DNA from: JBGQOJ01 sp052119585
GTDB taxonomy: Bacteria; Pseudomonadota; Alphaproteobacteria; Rhodobacterales; Rhodobacteraceae
NCBI RefSeq assembly: GCF_052119585.1
Contig: NZ_JBGQOJ010000007.1
Span: 62,001 to 126,000, forward strand
DNA length: 64,000 nt
Reading direction: 5' to 3'
The position numbers and the translations under genes are program-made. Below the pieces are notes generated by a model. The model was not told the DNA's origin. It ran no database searches and was given only the letters and a program-made list of their open reading frames with translations. How positions within the stretch are numbered: the stretch's first letter is position 1; each line of letters opens with the position of its first letter. Positions 62,750 through 64,000 of the stretch are shown piece by piece.

Positions 62750-64000
62750 ATGCGCCTTATGATTTCCTTTGCCGCCCTGTTCCTGTCCGTTGTGCTGTTG
62801 CAACTGTCGTCGGGTGGAGTGGGGCCGCTGGATGCCCTCTCGGGTCTTACGGTGGGCTTTACCAAGGCAGAGGTCGGCCTGCTTGGCTCTGCCCATTTCT
62901 TCGGGTTCTTTATCGGGTGCTGGTGGGCGCCGCGCTTGATGGGGTCGGTCGGCCACAGCCGCGCCTTTGCCGCCTTTACGGTGACAGGTGCCATCGGGCT
63001 GATCGCGCATATGCTGGTGGTCGATCCCATCGCATGGGCCTTGATGCGCATCGGATCGGGCATGTGCGTTGCGGGTTGCTACACCGTGATCGAGGCGTGG
63101 TTGCAGGCCAAGCTGACCAACGAGACGCGCGGCCGCGCCATGGGCACCTACCGCGTCGTCGACATGGGCTCGTCGCTGGTCGCGCAACTGCTGATCGGGG
63201 TGCTGGAACCGGCCAGCTATGTCTCCTACAACCTGCTGGCCATCCTGTGCTGCCTTGCCATCCTGCCGATGACCCTGTCGCGCGCCGAACAACCCGAAAC
63301 CCCCGACGCCCCGCGGCTGCGCCCGATGCTGGCGGTCACACGCTCGCCGCTGGCCGCAGCGGGTGTTGTGGTGGCAGGCCTGTCCAGCGCGGCCTTCCGC
63401 ATGGTCGGCCCGATCTATGGCCAGGAGGTGGGCCTGCGCGCCGAACAGATTGGCCTGTTTCTGGCCGCCTTTGTCGCGGGGGGTGCTCTGGCGCAGTACC
63501 CCGTCGGCTGGCTGGCCGATAAATTCGACCGGCGTCTGGTGTTGATCTGGCTGTCGGTCGCGGCCATTGCCAGTTGCGGGTTCACAGCCGCCAGCAGCGC
63601 GGGGGGCACCGGCATGGTGATGCTGTCCGCCGCCATATTCGGCCTGACCACGTTTCCGATCTATTCGGTCGCATCGGCCCATGCCCATGACTTTGCCGAA
63701 AGCCACGAACGCGTTGAACTTTCCGCCGCGCTGATGTTCTTTTTCGCGGTGGGGGCCATCGCCTCGCCGCTGGTCGCGTCCAGCCTGATCGAATGGTTCG
63801 GCCCCTCTGCGCTGTTTGTGCTGATGGCGGGTGGCCATGCGGTTCTGGTGATCTTCGGCGTCATCCGCATGCGGGCACGACCAACACGGCGCGCCCGCAC
63901 GCGCTATGTCTATGCCCCGCGCACCTCGTTTCTGATCGGTCGTCTGACAGGCCGCAGCCGAGAAGAGCCTTTGCCCGAAGACGGTCAAACAAAAGGCTGA
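62750..64000 (+). CDS. MFS transporter (YcaD/UMF-like)
   Basis: 416 residues from the ATG at 62750 (62759 also possible), complete at the window edge. Twelve hydrophobic segments can be counted; the first halves have FFGFFIGCWWAPRLMGSVGH and GRAMGTYRVVDMGSSLVAQL and the second half YPVGWLADKFDRRLVLIWLS, the MFS loop motifs. Similar proteins are annotated as YcaD-like with unknown substrate. The C-terminal tail is Arg-rich and cytoplasmic. The ribosome binding site is weak. Confidence 0.9.
   Translation: MRLMISFAALFLSVVLLQLSSGGVGPLDALSGLTVGFTKAEVGLLGSAHFFGFFIGCWWAPRLMGSVGHSRAFAAFTVTGAIGLIAHMLVVDPIAWALMRIGSGMCVAGCYTVIEAWLQAKLTNETRGRAMGTYRVVDMGSSLVAQLLIGVLEPASYVSYNLLAILCCLAILPMTLSRAEQPETPDAPRLRPMLAVTRSPLAAAGVVVAGLSSAAFRMVGPIYGQEVGLRAEQIGLFLAAFVAGGALAQYPVGWLADKFDRRLVLIWLSVAAIASCGFTAASSAGGTGMVMLSAAIFGLTTFPIYSVASAHAHDFAESHERVELSAALMFFFAVGAIASPLVASSLIEWFGPSALFVLMAGGHAVLVIFGVIRMRARPTRRARTRYVYAPRTSFLIGRLTGRSREEPLPEDGQTKG

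Overview
The window is high-GC chromosomal DNA from an alphaproteobacterium, most likely the Roseobacter group of the Rhodobacterales. This is inferred from gene content: a dnaG-rpoD pair, heterotetrameric sarcosine oxidase, non-pyrrolysine MttB-family protein, DUF849 carnitine-type cleavage enzyme, DUF3572 next to a PleD-like protein, and SelD fused to a flavoprotein. No rRNA, IS element, prophage or CRISPR array was seen. One tRNA gene (Glu, TTC) is present.

Layout. 0-9 kb (minus strand): 5' end of rpoD, dnaG, the soxBDAG sarcosine oxidase operon and a glutamate dehydrogenase. 9-12 kb: three plus-strand TadG/TadE-like pilus-type genes without any Tad secretion machinery. 12-17 kb: a membrane protein, a beta-hydroxyacid dehydrogenase, a pirin and a large TPR-sulfotransferase. 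17-22.5 kb: TetR regulator, small lipoprotein, hom, glpX, recJ, tRNA-Glu. 22.7-29.9 kb: a LacI regulator with two divergent groups of inositol-type catabolic genes, tied together by two near-identical palindromic operators. 29.9-33.2 kb: a decayed patch with a deletion pseudogene and a truncated sulfotransferase carrying fresh tandem repeats, flanking a winged-helix/TolB/TPR regulator. 33.2-36.5 kb: copper efflux (copA-cueR-YgaP-like) with a recognisable CueR promoter. 36.6-40.7 kb: ABC transporter plus secreted AttH/CrtC-like lipocalin. 40.8-44 kb: selenium use (SelD fusion and mnmH). 44-50.5 kb: signalling, with H-NOX plus diguanylate cyclase, an MttB-family methyltransferase, HAD phosphatase, MarR, DUF3572 and a PleD-like cyclase lacking its first phospho-acceptor. 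50.5-52.6 kb: an ECF sigma cassette with EF-hand, membrane and metal-sensor partners. 52.8-56.8 kb: DUF983, NUDIX, DMT transporter, desaturase, XRE regulator. 56.8-59.7 kb: carnitine degradation. 60-64 kb: aldo/keto reductase, DsrE protein, YceI, a small unknown and an MFS transporter.

How the genes fit together. Carnitine dehydrogenase-thioesterase and the BKACE enzyme would give glycine betaine, the MttB-family protein could demethylate glycine betaine or a related quaternary amine, and sarcosine oxidase would finish N-demethylation to glycine, with GDH handling the nitrogen. The most unusual points are the inositol-type cluster with a complete lower branch (iolB-iolC-aldolase) but no iolD, iolA or transporter; the H-NOX protein without a recognisable YxSxR motif; the PleD-like protein with Lys in place of Asp53; and the SelD-flavoprotein/mnmH pair. 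Coordinates of start codons were adjusted by eye; no database search was possible.
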